DNA of 64,000 nucleotides, from contig CAYQSU010000008.1 of the NCBI GenBank assembly GCA_964420325.1, forward strand, positions 9,293 through 73,292, read 5' to 3'. The notes under the pieces were generated by a model. That model ran no database searches. It saw only the letters and a list, made by a program, of their open reading frames with translations, and was not told the origin of the DNA. The position numbers and the translations under genes are program-made. This document shows positions 52,138-61,699 of the stretch, piece after piece; position 1 is the stretch's first letter, and each line of letters starts with the position of its first letter. Origin of the DNA: CAYQSU01 sp964420325. Lineage in GTDB: Bacteria > Pseudomonadota > Alphaproteobacteria > Rhodospirillales > Defluviicoccaceae.

Positions 52138-53072
52138 GTCGGAGTCGGGCCGCCGCCGAGGAACACCCGGTCCATGCGGTCCCAGCGGAAATCGCCGAGC
52201 ACCTCACGCAGCTTCGGCTCCATGCGGGAGAGGTTGGTGTAGTGGCGAAAGCGGGCGCGGGCGCCGGCGCCGGCGATCCGCGGCTGGGCGGGATCGATCT
52301 CCCAGGGGTGAAAGTAGAACACGCCGGGTCGGCGATCGTGTTGGTTGATGCGGCGAAGCGCCCGCGACATCAGCGCATACGGCAGGAGCCGGAAGTAGCC
52401 GCCGCCGCCGCAGGGCAGGGTCCACGACCCCAACGCCACCGTGCTCACGGGGATCTCCCGGAAATCAGAGCCCTGACAGGGCGCGAAGGCGAACCGGGGT
52501 GCGTTCGGCATGCCGTAATGGTCGTGGCGGATGGGGTAGACGCTGGAACTGTAAAGATGGCCTTCTTCGGCCAGGACCTCGAACGCCCATGGCGTCCTCT
52601 CGCCGATCGAGAAGCTGGCCGCGCGGTATCCCTTCACCGCGGTGCCGGCCACGTCTTCGAGGAGCGCCTTGGTCCGGCGCACGTCGGCGCGGAAGGCATC
52701 GGGCGACTGCCGGTCGACGCGCGTGTGCGCAAAGCCGTGACTGGCGATCTCGTGCCCGGCTTCCCGGATGCGCCGGATCAGGCGCGGATACCTCTCGGCG
52801 ATCCATCCCAGCGTGAAGAACGTCGCATGCCCGCCCAGATCGGCAAAGAGGGCCAGAACCGCGTCCGTGGTCCGCTCGATCCGGCTCGGCATGCGGTCCC
52901 AGTCCGCCGGGGAAACCTGGTTGGCGAAGGCCGAAACCTGGAAGTACTCCTCGACGTCGACGCTCATCGCATTGACCATGCCGTCGACCCTGGCCGCGAT
53001 CGTGGTTGCGACCGACCGGAGACGGGCGGCCGGCTGCTCCGGCTCCGAGCGCAGGTTCACGGTCGAGACCAT
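52134..53072 (-). CDS. XrtA-system polysaccharide deacetylase
   Basis: 312 residues from ATG 53072; the longer frame begins with TTG at 53195 and is not supported. NodB-homology domain: metal/catalytic residues in SVDVEEYFQV, SHGFAHTRVDRQSP and HATFFTLGWIAERYP; GYRAASFSIGERTPWAFEVL. It removes acetyl groups from the sugar polymer. Coupled to femAB. Confidence 0.94.
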   Translation of the reverse strand: MVSTVNLRSEPEQPAARLRSVATTIAARVDGMVNAMSVDVEEYFQVSAFANQVSPADWDRMPSRIERTTDAVLALFADLGGHATFFTLGWIAERYPRLIRRIREAGHEIASHGFAHTRVDRQSPDAFRADVRRTKALLEDVAGTAVKGYRAASFSIGERTPWAFEVLAEEGHLYSSSVYPIRHDHYGMPNAPRFAFAPCQGSDFREIPVSTVALGSWTLPCGGGGYFRLLPYALMSRALRRINQHDRRPGVFYFHPWEIDPAQPRIAGAGARARFRHYTNLSRMEPKLREVLGDFRWDRMDRVFLGGGPTPT

Positions 53073-53204
53073 GGGCGTTTCGGCTTCATGTCCGGACGTG
53101 ATCGCCCCTCCCGGCGAGACAGGCGCCACTGGATCAGTCGGATGTCCGGGCCTGATGCCGGGCGCGGAGATCCGTGTCGGCAAGCAAGGCGGCAACGGCT
53201 TCCG

Positions 53205-54299
53205 TCATTCGTCTCCCCTTTTCAACTGGTCCTCCAAGGTTGCCACGCGGTCAAGCAGCCTGTCGACTTCCGTCGGCTCGCGCGTACTCTCATCGGTGGC
53301 CTCGGCCTCAAGCGGCCTGCCGAGCGAGCCCTGGGTCAGCGCGAGGGTGAGCAGGCGCTCGAGATTCGCCAGCCGCTGGTTCACCGCATCGAGATCCGAG
53401 GCGTTCGCGGCCGGCGCCACCACCGGCTCGACGGCGCGGCGCGGCTTGGTCTCCCGGCGCACGGTCGCTGCCGCCGGCGACGGCGCCAGAGACTCCTGGC
53501 GCATGTCGATGACGACTTCGCTGACGTCCTCGCCGGTGAGCTCGTGCCTCTCCTCGAGATAGCCGTAGAGCAGGATGCGGTCGCAGAGGACGTTGATCTT
53601 GCGCGGAACGCCACCGCTCGCCTCGAAGATCTTCTCGAACGCGCCGTCGGTGAACACCGGGTCGGCGCGCCAGCCGACGCGGCGCAGACGGTGCTCGATG
53701 TAGCCCCGGGTCTCCTCGGCGTCGAGCGGTACCAGGTGGTGTGACGCGATGATCCGCTGGCGCAGCTGCTCGAGGCGGTCGCTGGCCAGAGTCTTGCGGA
53801 ACTCCGGCTGGCCGACGAGGCAGATCTGCAGGATCGGCTGCTGCCCGATGCCGAAGTTGGACAGCATGCGCAGCTCCTCGAGCGAGGAGCTGGCGAGACT
53901 CTGCACCTCGTCGATGACCAGGAACGACCGCTTGTTGGCACGGTGATTGGCCAGGAGGAAGGTCTCGATCTGGTTCAACAGGGCAGCCTTCGAGGCCTTG
54001 GCATCGGTGATGCCGAACGACGAGGCGACCATCCTGAGGAGGTCGTTGGCCTGGATCTGGGTGGTGACGATCCGCGCCGTGGCGATGTTCTTGCCTTCGA
54101 GCGTGGACAGCAGATAGTCGATCAGCGTCGTCTTGCCGGCGCCGATCTCGCCGGTGATGACGATGAAGCCTTCGCCCTTGCTGAGACCGTACGACAGGTA
54201 GGCCATCGCCTTGCGGTGCGGCCGGCTGTCGAAGAAGAAGCGGAAGTCGGGCGTCAGCTGAAACGGAAAGCTCTTGAGGCCGTAGAAGTCGGTATACAT
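53205..54299 (-). CDS. XrtA-associated ATPase (ExeA-like AAA)
   Basis: 364 residues from ATG 54299, where MYTDFYGLKSFPFQLTPD is the family start; the 23 extra upstream residues lack support. Walker A GEIGAGKTT (about residues 51-59), Walker B SFLVIDEVQS, arginine-finger region QRIIASHHLVPLD, and an Ala/Pro-rich C-terminal tail ending in a coiled coil. It probably energises or regulates assembly of the export apparatus. First gene of the five-gene minus-strand unit. Confidence 0.94.
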   Translation of the reverse strand: MYTDFYGLKSFPFQLTPDFRFFFDSRPHRKAMAYLSYGLSKGEGFIVITGEIGAGKTTLIDYLLSTLEGKNIATARIVTTQIQANDLLRMVASSFGITDAKASKAALLNQIETFLLANHRANKRSFLVIDEVQSLASSSLEELRMLSNFGIGQQPILQICLVGQPEFRKTLASDRLEQLRQRIIASHHLVPLDAEETRGYIEHRLRRVGWRADPVFTDGAFEKIFEASGGVPRKINVLCDRILLYGYLEERHELTGEDVSEVVIDMRQESLAPSPAAATVRRETKPRRAVEPVVAPAANASDLDAVNQRLANLERLLTLALTQGSLGRPLEAEATDESTREPTEVDRLLDRVATLEDQLKRGDE

Positions 54300-54612
54300 C
54301 CCGAAGCACTCCGAATCCCGCTCTCCGTCCCGTGCCGCGACCGTTGGGCCGTCCCAACCGAGGGTCATGCTAGCCGGAAAACGTTACAATCATACCAAGT
54401 AGGAAGCGGCACTGCACCTTTCCATGTGGCGAGGCCTCCGCGAAAGCCCTCCGGTGGTCCCGGGCGCGGCCGTCGCGTGCCGCGATGCTTCCAAGAAGAC
54501 GTTGAGAAACCATTGAAGCCTCTCGACCGGCCTCGGCTCGGCGATTGACATTCGGGCGGCGAGCGCGAAGGCTCCCGGTCAGCGACCATCGTCAAGCGGC
54601 TCAGTCCCGGCC
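54300..54612. other. 313-bp divergent intergenic region
   Basis: Promoter region for the ATPase operon (minus) and the WalW-type gene (plus). AT-richer island at 54380-54410 (GTTACAATCATACC) with hexamers resembling -10 boxes on both strands. Only weak sigma54-like sequences were seen. No gene. Confidence 0.5.
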
Positions 54613-55659
54613 ATGAAGCGAAATGAGAGCGAGAAATCCGGCTACCGGCCGAATCAGGGCATCGCCGTCGACCTCCCCGACCTGCGTTCGCCCCTGCTGC
54701 TCGTCGTCATCGACACGGAGGAGGAGTTCGACTGGTCGAAGCCGTTGTCCCAGGGCAACCGCGGGGTCACCAGCATCGCCGGCCAGGAGCGCGCCCAGGC
54801 GATCTTCCGCAAGCACGACATCGTTCCGACCTACGTCGTCGACTACCCGGTGGCGACGACCGACCTTTCCCTGAAGGTCCTCAAGGAGTTCCTGGACGAC
54901 GGAGGGTGCGCGATCGGAGCCCACCTGCACCCCTGGGTCAATCCGCCCTTCCAGGAGCAGGTCGGCGCCCGCACCTCCTATCCCGGGAACCTGCCGGCGC
55001 CGTTGGAGAGAGAGAAGCTGGCGCGGCTGACGGAGGCGATCTCCGACGGATTCGGCGTCCGGCCGACGATGTACAAGGCGGGACGCTACGGCCTCGGACC
55101 CTCGACCGCTCAGGCGCTGGAGGACCTTGGATACCGGATCGATGCCAGCGTCGTCCCGTTCACCAGCTTTGCCGACGACGGCGGCCCCGACTTCACGCAC
55201 GTAGGCTTCCAGCCCTACTGGTTCGGATCCGCCGGCACGCTCCTCGAGCTCCCACTCTCCGTCGGCTTCTATGGCTGGCTGAAGAGCGCCGGTCGCGTGC
55301 TCTACCCGCGCCTTTCGTCGCCGGCGGGCATGCGGCTTCGCGCTCCCGGCGTGTTGTCCCGGTGCCGTGCCCTCGAGCGCATCCGGCTGACGCCCGAAGG
55401 CGCCGACCACGCCGCCCACCGGCGGCTCACCGAGAGCCTGCTCGCGGAGGGATGTCGTGTCTTCTCCTTCACCTATCACAGCCCGTCGTTGGTCCCCGGC
55501 CACACCCCCTATGTCCGCGATGACCGGGATCTGTCACGGTTTCTGGCGACCATGGACCGCTACTTCGACTACTTCATCGGCGAGCTCGGCGGCCGACCGG
55601 CAACGCCTTCGGAGGTGTACGCGTTGGCCGCCGGCCGGTCGCGCATGAACAAATCGTAA
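54613..55659 (+). CDS. WalW-like polysaccharide deacetylase family protein
   Basis: 348 residues. NodB-type fold: VVIDTEEEFDWSKPL with catalytic Asp (about residue 34), GAHLHPWVNPPF (His), KAGRYGLG, DASVVPFTSF and a late SFTYHSPSL. Members often sit in polysaccharide loci, with the exact sugar substrate unknown. Divergent from the exosortase ATPase unit, so it may be regulated with it. It ends 77 bp before the protease gene. Confidence 0.92.
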   Translation: MKRNESEKSGYRPNQGIAVDLPDLRSPLLLVVIDTEEEFDWSKPLSQGNRGVTSIAGQERAQAIFRKHDIVPTYVVDYPVATTDLSLKVLKEFLDDGGCAIGAHLHPWVNPPFQEQVGARTSYPGNLPAPLEREKLARLTEAISDGFGVRPTMYKAGRYGLGPSTAQALEDLGYRIDASVVPFTSFADDGGPDFTHVGFQPYWFGSAGTLLELPLSVGFYGWLKSAGRVLYPRLSSPAGMRLRAPGVLSRCRALERIRLTPEGADHAAHRRLTESLLAEGCRVFSFTYHSPSLVPGHTPYVRDDRDLSRFLATMDRYFDYFIGELGGRPATPSEVYALAAGRSRMNKS

Positions 55660-55736
55660 TGTTCCAGTAACGGCGGCGTAAGGTCGGGTCCGCCATCATC
55701 GCGGGCAGTTGGACGTTACCCCAGGGAGTTCCTCTC

Positions 55737-57224
55737 GTGCCCGCAGCCCTCCTACCTTCCAGCCGTCGGCGGCCGTCGCCTGCCCGCATGGCGGTCGCCA
55801 TCTCCGTGATCGGGAGCGCGCTGGCGCTCGTTCCCCTCGCAGCCCTCCAACCGGCAAACGCACGTTCGGGTCCGGAAGGGTTCGCCTCGTTGATCGAGGA
55901 GGTGAGCCCGGCCGTGGTCAAGATCACCGCGACGCGGGTCTCGGCACCGGCCGGCGGTGGGCGCACCGAGGCGCCGATCCCCGAGCGCTTCCGCGACGGC
56001 CCGCTCAAGGAGTTCATGGAGCGGTTCTTCAAGGACATGCCGGGTGGTGCGATCCCGCAGCCGGACGGCCTCGGGTCCGGCTTCATCGTCGACGACGCCG
56101 GCACCGTCGTCACCAACCATCATGTCGTCGCCGGCGCCCGCGATATCAGGGTGACGCTGAAGGACGGCCGCGACCTTGCCGCTGAGCTGATCGGCACCGA
56201 CGACAAGTCCGATCTCGCCGTTCTCAGGATCCGCTCCGACGAGTCCCTGCCGGCGGTCCGCTGGGGCGATTCGGACCGGATGCGCGTCGGCGACTGGGTG
56301 GTGGCGGTGGGCAGCCCGTTCGGCTTCTCGGGAACGGCGACCGCGGGGATCGTCTCGGCCCGCGGCCGCGATCTCGGCGCCGGCCCCTACGACGACTTCA
56401 TCCAGATCGACGCGCCGATCAACCGCGGCAACTCGGGCGGCCCGCTGTTCAATCAGAGCGGCGAGGTGATCGGCGTCAACACCGCGATCTTCAGCCCGTC
56501 CGGCGGCAACGTCGGCATCGGCTTCGCCATCCCCTCGAGGATCGCCGAGGAGGTGGTGGCGAACCTGCGTGACAAGGGTGCAGTCGACCGCGGCTGGCTC
56601 GGCGTCGTCATCCAGCCGGTGACGACCGAGATCGCCGAAAGCCTGGATCTCGCAAACGCGCGGGGCGTCCTCGTAACCCGGGTTGCCCCGGCGAGCCCGG
56701 CGGAGAAGGCCGGTCTCAGGCAGGGCGACGTCGTTCTCGCCTTCGACGGCAAGGGTATCCGCGGCGTCCGGGACCTGACGCGGGCGGTCGCCGGGGCCGG
56801 CATCGGCGAGACCAAGGCGATCGAGGTCTGGCGCGGTGCGGCACGGCTCACGCTCGCAGCCGAGATCGGCCAGATGACCGACCAAGAGGTCGCCGCCGCC
56901 GTCGAGCGCAAGGACGGGCTGGAGGTCGACGCTCTCGGCCTCACGCTGGCCGCCATCGACGAGCGGACCCGCGCCCGGTTCGGCCTCGCCGCCCAGGCCG
57001 GGGGCGTGGTGATCGCCCGCATCGACGAAGGCAAGGACGCCGCCCGCAAGGGACTTCGGCCCGGCGACGTGATCACCTCGATCGACCAGAGCGCCGTGAA
57101 AGCGCCGGCGGATGTCGAGAAGGCGATCGAGGACGCGCGATCCGCCGACCGCAAGGCCATCCTCCTCCTCGTCGAACGCCAGGGCCAGCCCCTCTTCGTG
57201 GCGCTCAAGCTGGCCGACGCATGA
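55737..57224 (+). CDS. degP: DegP/DegQ-type periplasmic serine endoprotease
   Basis: 495 residues from GTG 55737, which has GGGAG nine bases upstream. Signal peptide (about residues 1-43, basic n-region, cleavage near ANARS). Trypsin-like triad: His in TNHHVVAG, Asp in DDKSDLAVL, Ser in RGNSGGPLF. Two PDZ domains (about 285-380 and 395-495; GVLVTRVAPASPAEKAGL, GVVIARIDEGKDAARKGL). It degrades misfolded envelope proteins. Followed by a strong terminator and then a two-component pair that may sense envelope stress. Confidence 0.96.
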   Translation: MPAALLPSSRRRPSPARMAVAISVIGSALALVPLAALQPANARSGPEGFASLIEEVSPAVVKITATRVSAPAGGGRTEAPIPERFRDGPLKEFMERFFKDMPGGAIPQPDGLGSGFIVDDAGTVVTNHHVVAGARDIRVTLKDGRDLAAELIGTDDKSDLAVLRIRSDESLPAVRWGDSDRMRVGDWVVAVGSPFGFSGTATAGIVSARGRDLGAGPYDDFIQIDAPINRGNSGGPLFNQSGEVIGVNTAIFSPSGGNVGIGFAIPSRIAEEVVANLRDKGAVDRGWLGVVIQPVTTEIAESLDLANARGVLVTRVAPASPAEKAGLRQGDVVLAFDGKGIRGVRDLTRAVAGAGIGETKAIEVWRGAARLTLAAEIGQMTDQEVAAAVERKDGLEVDALGLTLAAIDERTRARFGLAAQAGGVVIARIDEGKDAARKGLRPGDVITSIDQSAVKAPADVEKAIEDARSADRKAILLLVERQGQPLFVALKLADA

Positions 57225-57303
57225 ACGACCTCCACCCCCCTGCCGGCCGGCCTTGATGTGGTTGCCGCACCCTCAAGGCCCCTCTGAAAGGAGGACGTCC
57301 GGC

Positions 57304-57339
57304 CCCCGTTCCCGCCCCCCCGGGAACGGGGCTTTTTTT
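57304..57339 (+). terminator. Strong Rho-independent terminator after degP
   Basis: Perfect 10-bp stem CCCCGTTCCC / GGGAACGGGG (57304-57313 and 57322-57331) with an 8-nt loop, then a run of seven T (57333-57339). It ends about 44 bp before the response-regulator start codon, separating it from degP. Confidence 0.9.
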
Positions 57340-57382
57340 CGCGTACGTTTTCCCCTGGCTCGAACGCTTGTATGGTCACGGC

Positions 57383-58063
57383 ATGCGGGTTCTGATCATC
57401 GAGGACGACCGGCAGACGGCCAAGTTCCTGCGCAAAGGGCTGGCCGAGAGCGGACACGTCGCCGACCACGCCGCAACCGGTTCGGAGGGTCTGGAGATGG
57501 CGTTGTCCGGCAGCTACGACGCCCTCATCGTCGATCGCATGCTGCCCGGTCTCGACGGGCTGACGCTGATCCAGGAGCTCAGGCGCCAGGACATCGCGAC
57601 GCCGGTGCTGATCCTGAGCGCGCTCGGCAAGGTGGACGATCGCGTGCGCGGGCTCAAGGCCGGCGGCGACGATTATCTCGTCAAGCCGTATGCGTTTTCC
57701 GAGCTGCTCGCCCGTCTGGAAGCGCTGGCGCGGCGAGCCGGCAGCAAGGAGACGGTGGCCACCAGCCTGCGCGTCGCCGATCTGGAGCTCGATCTCCTGT
57801 CCAGGACGGTCCGCCGCAGCGGCCGGCCCATCGAGCTGCAACCGCGGGAGTTCAAGCTGCTCGAGTACCTGATGCGCCACGCCGGGCAGGTCATCACCCG
57901 CACCATGCTGCTGGAGAACGTCTGGGACTACCATTTCGATCCACAGACCAACGTCATCGACGTCCACGTCAGCCGCCTCCGCGCCAAGATCGACAAGGAC
58001 TTCCGGCAACCGCTGCTGCACACCGTGCGTGGCGCCGGGTATTCGCTCCGTGCGCCTCGCTAA
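57383..58063 (+). CDS. OmpR-family response regulator
   Basis: 226 residues from ATG 57383 (MRVLIIEDD). Receiver with D51 in LIVDRMLPG and K in LVKPYAF, and a winged-helix output domain (EFKLLEYLMRHAGQVITRTMLLENVWDYHFDPQTNVIDVHVSRLRAKID region). Closest in feel to the CusR/copper-responsive group. It overlaps the kinase gene by 14 bp, so the pair is coupled. Confidence 0.95.
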   Translation: MRVLIIEDDRQTAKFLRKGLAESGHVADHAATGSEGLEMALSGSYDALIVDRMLPGLDGLTLIQELRRQDIATPVLILSALGKVDDRVRGLKAGGDDYLVKPYAFSELLARLEALARRAGSKETVATSLRVADLELDLLSRTVRRSGRPIELQPREFKLLEYLMRHAGQVITRTMLLENVWDYHFDPQTNVIDVHVSRLRAKIDKDFRQPLLHTVRGAGYSLRAPR

Positions 58064-59486
58064 TGTCGTTCGTACCTCGGCGTTCCGCCTGACGCTTCTG
58101 TACACGGCGCTGTTCTCGGCGTCGGCGATGGCCTTGCTGGCGTTCATCTACTGGTCGACGGTGGCGGTGATCGAGCGGCAGACGCTGGACACCATCGAGG
58201 CGGAGATCCGCGGCCTCGCCGAGCAGTACCGGCAGCAGGGCCTGCTCCGGCTGACCGAGGTCGTGCGCGAGCGGTCGGGCCCCGGCAGCGACAGCGACAG
58301 CGTCTATCTGCTCACCGATCCCCGCCTCAGGCCGCTTGCCGGCAACCTCGGCGTCTGGCCGCGGGAGGCGAGAGATGAAGGCGAGTGGATCGAGCTCAGC
58401 CTGAACAAGCGCGAGGACGGGGTCTACGTGCCGCATCGGGTTCGCGCCCGGACCTTCGTACTGGCCGGCGGCTACCGTCTGCTCGTTGGTCGCGACATGC
58501 ACGAGAAGAGCCGCTTCCGGGCCACGGTGATCACGGCGCTCGGCTGGTCGCTGGCGGCGACCGTCGGTCTTGGGCTGGTCGGCGGCGCCTTCATCAGCCG
58601 CCGCATGCTGGCGCGAGTCGACCGGGTGACGCAGACGGCGAGCCGGATCATGAACGGCGATCTCGGCCGACGGATCGAGCGCGGCGGCTCGGGCGACGAG
58701 TTCGACCGTCTCGCCGACAGCCTGAACGCGATGTTCGAGCGCATCGAGCGGCTGATGACCGGCATGCGCCTCGCCACCGACTCGATTGCCCATGACCTGC
58801 GGGGGCCCTTGACGCGGCTCAAGGGCCGCATCGAGCTGGCGCTGCGCCGCCCGCCTGAGACGAACCAGGACCGCGAGGCTCTGGAGGACTCGCTGGCCCA
58901 GACCGATGCGGCGCTGGCCGTGTTCGACAGCCTGCTGAAGATCGCCGTCGCCGAGGCGGGCGTCGATGCCGCCGACCTCAAGCCGGTCGATCTCGCCCAC
59001 CTCGTCGGTGATGCCGTGGATCTCTACGAGCCGGTCGCCGAGGAGAAGGGGACCGCCGTCGATGCCCAGATCGAGGCCGGCGTCGTTGTCCGTGCCCAGG
59101 CCGAGCTGCTGGCGCAGGCGGTGGCCAACGTCCTCGACAACGCCGTCCGGCACACGCCCGCAGGCGGTCGCATCGCGGTCGGGGTGCGCTCGGAGGGCGA
59201 CTGGGCCGTGCTCATCGTCGCCGACACCGGCCCGGGCATCCCCGAGGCCGACCGGGCCCGCGCGCTCGAGCGCTTCGTCCGCCTCGATTCGAGCCGCAGC
59301 GGCCCCGGCGCCGGGCTGGGCCTGAGCCTTGTCGCCGCCGTCGCCAGGCTGCACGGCGCCGAACTCCACCTCGACGACAACCAGCCGGGTCTCCGCGTCA
59401 GGCTTTCGTTTCCGCGCCTCGCGGGCGTTGGACGCGACGCTCCCGTTTCCGGCGCACTCGGCGCGATCACAGCGGATCCCAGGTGA
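58050..59486 (+). CDS. HAMP-domain sensor histidine kinase
   Basis: 478 residues from GTG 58050. Transmembrane segments near 15-40 and 160-185 flank a periplasmic sensor. HAMP (about 185-240), HisKA with SIAHDLRGPLTRLKGRIE, then HATPase (AQAVANVLDNAVRHTP, DTGPGIP, GAGLGLSLV). It pairs with the overlapping response regulator. The 3' end overlaps the convergent surface-protein gene by 20 bp. Confidence 0.95.
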   Translation: MRLANVVRTSAFRLTLLYTALFSASAMALLAFIYWSTVAVIERQTLDTIEAEIRGLAEQYRQQGLLRLTEVVRERSGPGSDSDSVYLLTDPRLRPLAGNLGVWPREARDEGEWIELSLNKREDGVYVPHRVRARTFVLAGGYRLLVGRDMHEKSRFRATVITALGWSLAATVGLGLVGGAFISRRMLARVDRVTQTASRIMNGDLGRRIERGGSGDEFDRLADSLNAMFERIERLMTGMRLATDSIAHDLRGPLTRLKGRIELALRRPPETNQDREALEDSLAQTDAALAVFDSLLKIAVAEAGVDAADLKPVDLAHLVGDAVDLYEPVAEEKGTAVDAQIEAGVVVRAQAELLAQAVANVLDNAVRHTPAGGRIAVGVRSEGDWAVLIVADTGPGIPEADRARALERFVRLDSSRSGPGAGLGLSLVAAVARLHGAELHLDDNQPGLRVRLSFPRLAGVGRDAPVSGALGAITADPR

Positions 59487-61350
59487 GCGTGAGCGCGTCG
59501 TTGTTCCATCGTCTGGGATCGCGCATCGGACTGGAGACGCGAGCGAAGTTGGTGATGAACGGCGCTGCCGTCAGCGCGTCGCTGTCGATGCGGAGGGTGA
59601 GGTCCAAGGTCCGCCGCTCGCCGGCTGCGAGGGTGCCGAGATCGCAGACCAGCATGTTGTCGTCAGGGTGGTAGACGGCGCACGCGGCGGGCCTGCGGAC
59701 GATGCGGGTGTGCGCGCTCGAGAGCGGCAGGGCGTCGGTCAGCCGCACGTCGACGGCCGGATCGGGACCGAGATTGCGGACCGTGAGCCGGTAGACCAGC
59801 CGGGCCTCCGGGATCATCCGCTGCTTCGTCACCAGCCTCGCCTTCAGCGTCAGGTCGGCGCCGCTGCCGTCCGCCGGCGCGACGATGCTGAACACGTGCG
59901 CCGACCGATTATTGGTGGGGTCGGGATCGGTCGTGGCGCTCTCCGCAATGGCCAGGCCTTCGGCCGTCAACGGCGCGCCACCGACGAGGGTGTAGCCGAT
60001 GGTGGCGCCCTCGCCGGCCTCGAGATCGCCGAGCTTGCAGGCGACGGTGAGGGTGTCAGCCGCGACGAGGCCACACGATCCCCGGCTGGTTTCCAGGTCA
60101 TCGAGCCGAAAGCGGGGACCCGGGTCGCCGGCGAGGCGATCGGTCACGCGGACGTCCGCGGCGGCGAGAGGGCCGAGATTGTCGACCGCGATCGTGCAGC
60201 GGGCGCGTTCGCCGGGGATCACCTCGCGCTCCGGCACGCACGTTCGGGCGAGCCTGAGATCGGCGACGTCGGCCGGCCGCGACCGGGCCTCGAAGGCGCC
60301 GATGTCGACGCCGTTGCCGTCGTCCCGGAAGAAGCCGCGCTGGTCGAGGGCGACCCGGCCGGGGTTGCTGCCCCTGTCGATGGCCGGGCTGCCGATAAGG
60401 AGGGCATGGGTCGCCGTCGGGCCGCCGTTGTCCTTCAACGGGCCGAGGATCGGGTTGAGACCGACGATATTGCTGCGGACGCCGTTGGCGAGCCCGTGGC
60501 CGGCCGCGTTCTGGACGAGGCTGTGGGCGGCATCGACGCCCGCGCGGCCGGAGAGGTCGGCGTCCACCGGCGCGCGGTTGCCGGCGACGAGGGTGCTGGC
60601 CAGGGTCAAGGGACCGCCGGACTCGATGCCGCCCCCTCGCTCTCCGGCGCTGTTGCCGAAGATCGTGCTGTTCCAGGCCTCGACCGCGCCGCCGGCGCTG
60701 CCGACGCCGCCGCCGGACAATGACGCCCGGTTGCCGCTGAGCGTCGAGCTGCGGAGGTAAAGGGCGGCCTCGCCGTCGGTGTGGATGCCGCCGCCCGCCG
60801 ATCCGGCTTGGTTGCCGCTGACCGTGCTGGCGACGAGGGTGAGCACGCCGTCGCCGGCGTTGCGGATGCCGCCGCCGTGGCGCTCGGCGGCGTTGGCGGT
60901 GATGGTCGTGTTGGCGAGGGTGAGGGTGCCGCCGTTGAAGATCCCGCCGCCGTCGGCGTTGCGGCCGTGGCCCGCATATCCGCCGGTGATGACGACGCCC
61001 TCGACCCGCACCTCGGCGCCTTCGCCGACGATGAGGACGGTGAACGTGTCGTCGCCGGCGATGGTCAGCGGCTCCGGCCGCGGCCCGACGATGGCGAGGT
61101 CGTCGGCGACGACCAGCGGGCCGTCGTCGAGCCGGATGGTCGCTCCGGAGAGCAGGGGATCGAAGCGGATGACGTCCGCCCCCGGCCTCGCGTTGGCGTC
61201 GAGGATGGCCTGGCGCAGGCTTCCGGGACCACCGTCGAGAGCGGTACCGACCAGGAACTCGTCGGCCTCGGCCGCCGGCGCCATGAGGCCGATCAGCGCC
61301 GCCGTCGCCGCCCGCGAGGCGGCGGGGCGGCCACAACTCCACGTCGTCAT
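59467..61350 (-). CDS. Secreted right-handed beta-helix protein with DUF11 repeats
   Basis: 627 residues from ATG 61350, with GGAGGTGA six bases upstream. Signal peptide ending near EADEF. Residues 35-370 are parallel beta-helix/choice-of-anchor-type repeats (GGGIFNGGTLTLANTTITANAAERHGGGI pattern, CSLREA-like start GSLRQAILDANARPG), ending in a SPAIDRGSNPG motif. Residues 390-620 hold two DUF11 (conserved repeat) domains. It has no visible C-terminal PEP-CTERM or LPXTG signal, so export and attachment are unclear. Confidence 0.85.
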   Translation of the reverse strand: MTTWSCGRPAASRAATAALIGLMAPAAEADEFLVGTALDGGPGSLRQAILDANARPGADVIRFDPLLSGATIRLDDGPLVVADDLAIVGPRPEPLTIAGDDTFTVLIVGEGAEVRVEGVVITGGYAGHGRNADGGGIFNGGTLTLANTTITANAAERHGGGIRNAGDGVLTLVASTVSGNQAGSAGGGIHTDGEAALYLRSSTLSGNRASLSGGGVGSAGGAVEAWNSTIFGNSAGERGGGIESGGPLTLASTLVAGNRAPVDADLSGRAGVDAAHSLVQNAAGHGLANGVRSNIVGLNPILGPLKDNGGPTATHALLIGSPAIDRGSNPGRVALDQRGFFRDDGNGVDIGAFEARSRPADVADLRLARTCVPEREVIPGERARCTIAVDNLGPLAAADVRVTDRLAGDPGPRFRLDDLETSRGSCGLVAADTLTVACKLGDLEAGEGATIGYTLVGGAPLTAEGLAIAESATTDPDPTNNRSAHVFSIVAPADGSGADLTLKARLVTKQRMIPEARLVYRLTVRNLGPDPAVDVRLTDALPLSSAHTRIVRRPAACAVYHPDDNMLVCDLGTLAAGERRTLDLTLRIDSDALTAAPFITNFARVSSPMRDPRRWNNDALTLTWDPL

Positions 61351-61579
61351 GGCGTCACCTCCGGATCGTGCCGCGGCAGCCCGCGCCACGGCCGCGGTCT
61401 CGGCTTGGGCAGGCGCGCTCGGCTCGTTCGGCGGCGGGGGGAGGGAGGAGCGCGCGTCCGGTCGCGCAGGGGGTCCATGCACCCCGTTAATACGCTCTTA
61501 AGATTAACGATCGCTTAAGCGCCCGGCGCCGCAGGGCCGGGCCGGTCGTTCGGGGAAGGCCGCAGGCTTCGGCGGAAGG

Positions 61580-61656
61580 TGGTAGCGGAGGAGGGACTCG
61601 AACCCCCGACACGCGGATTATGATTCCGCTGCTCTAACCAACTGAGCTACTCCGCC
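61580..61656 (-). tRNA. tRNA-Met (CAT)
   Basis: 77-nt cloverleaf on the minus strand, starting GGCGGAGTAGCTCAG and ending with encoded CCA. Anticodon stem GCGGA/TCCGC around loop ATCATAA gives anticodon CAT. T-arm GTTCGAGTCCC is standard. The 5'-GGC start and A73 fit elongator Met; a CAT-anticodon tRNA-Ile2 is possible but less likely. Confidence 0.95.
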
Positions 61657-61699
61657 GCCCGCGCCTCCGGCCTCGAATATGGCGAAAGGCCGGGGGGTG

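Noticed and set aside
53134..53208. 24-codon minus-strand ORF overlapping the ATPase stop codon (ATGA)
   Set aside because: Its Ala/Arg-rich sequence lacks recognisable features, and it falls in the gap before the deacetylase start. Coupled starts of this kind arise easily by chance.
54300..54612. Sigma54 promoters for the exosortase ATPase operon or the WalW-type gene
   Set aside because: Only GG-N10-GC coincidences with poor flanking matches were found on either strand.
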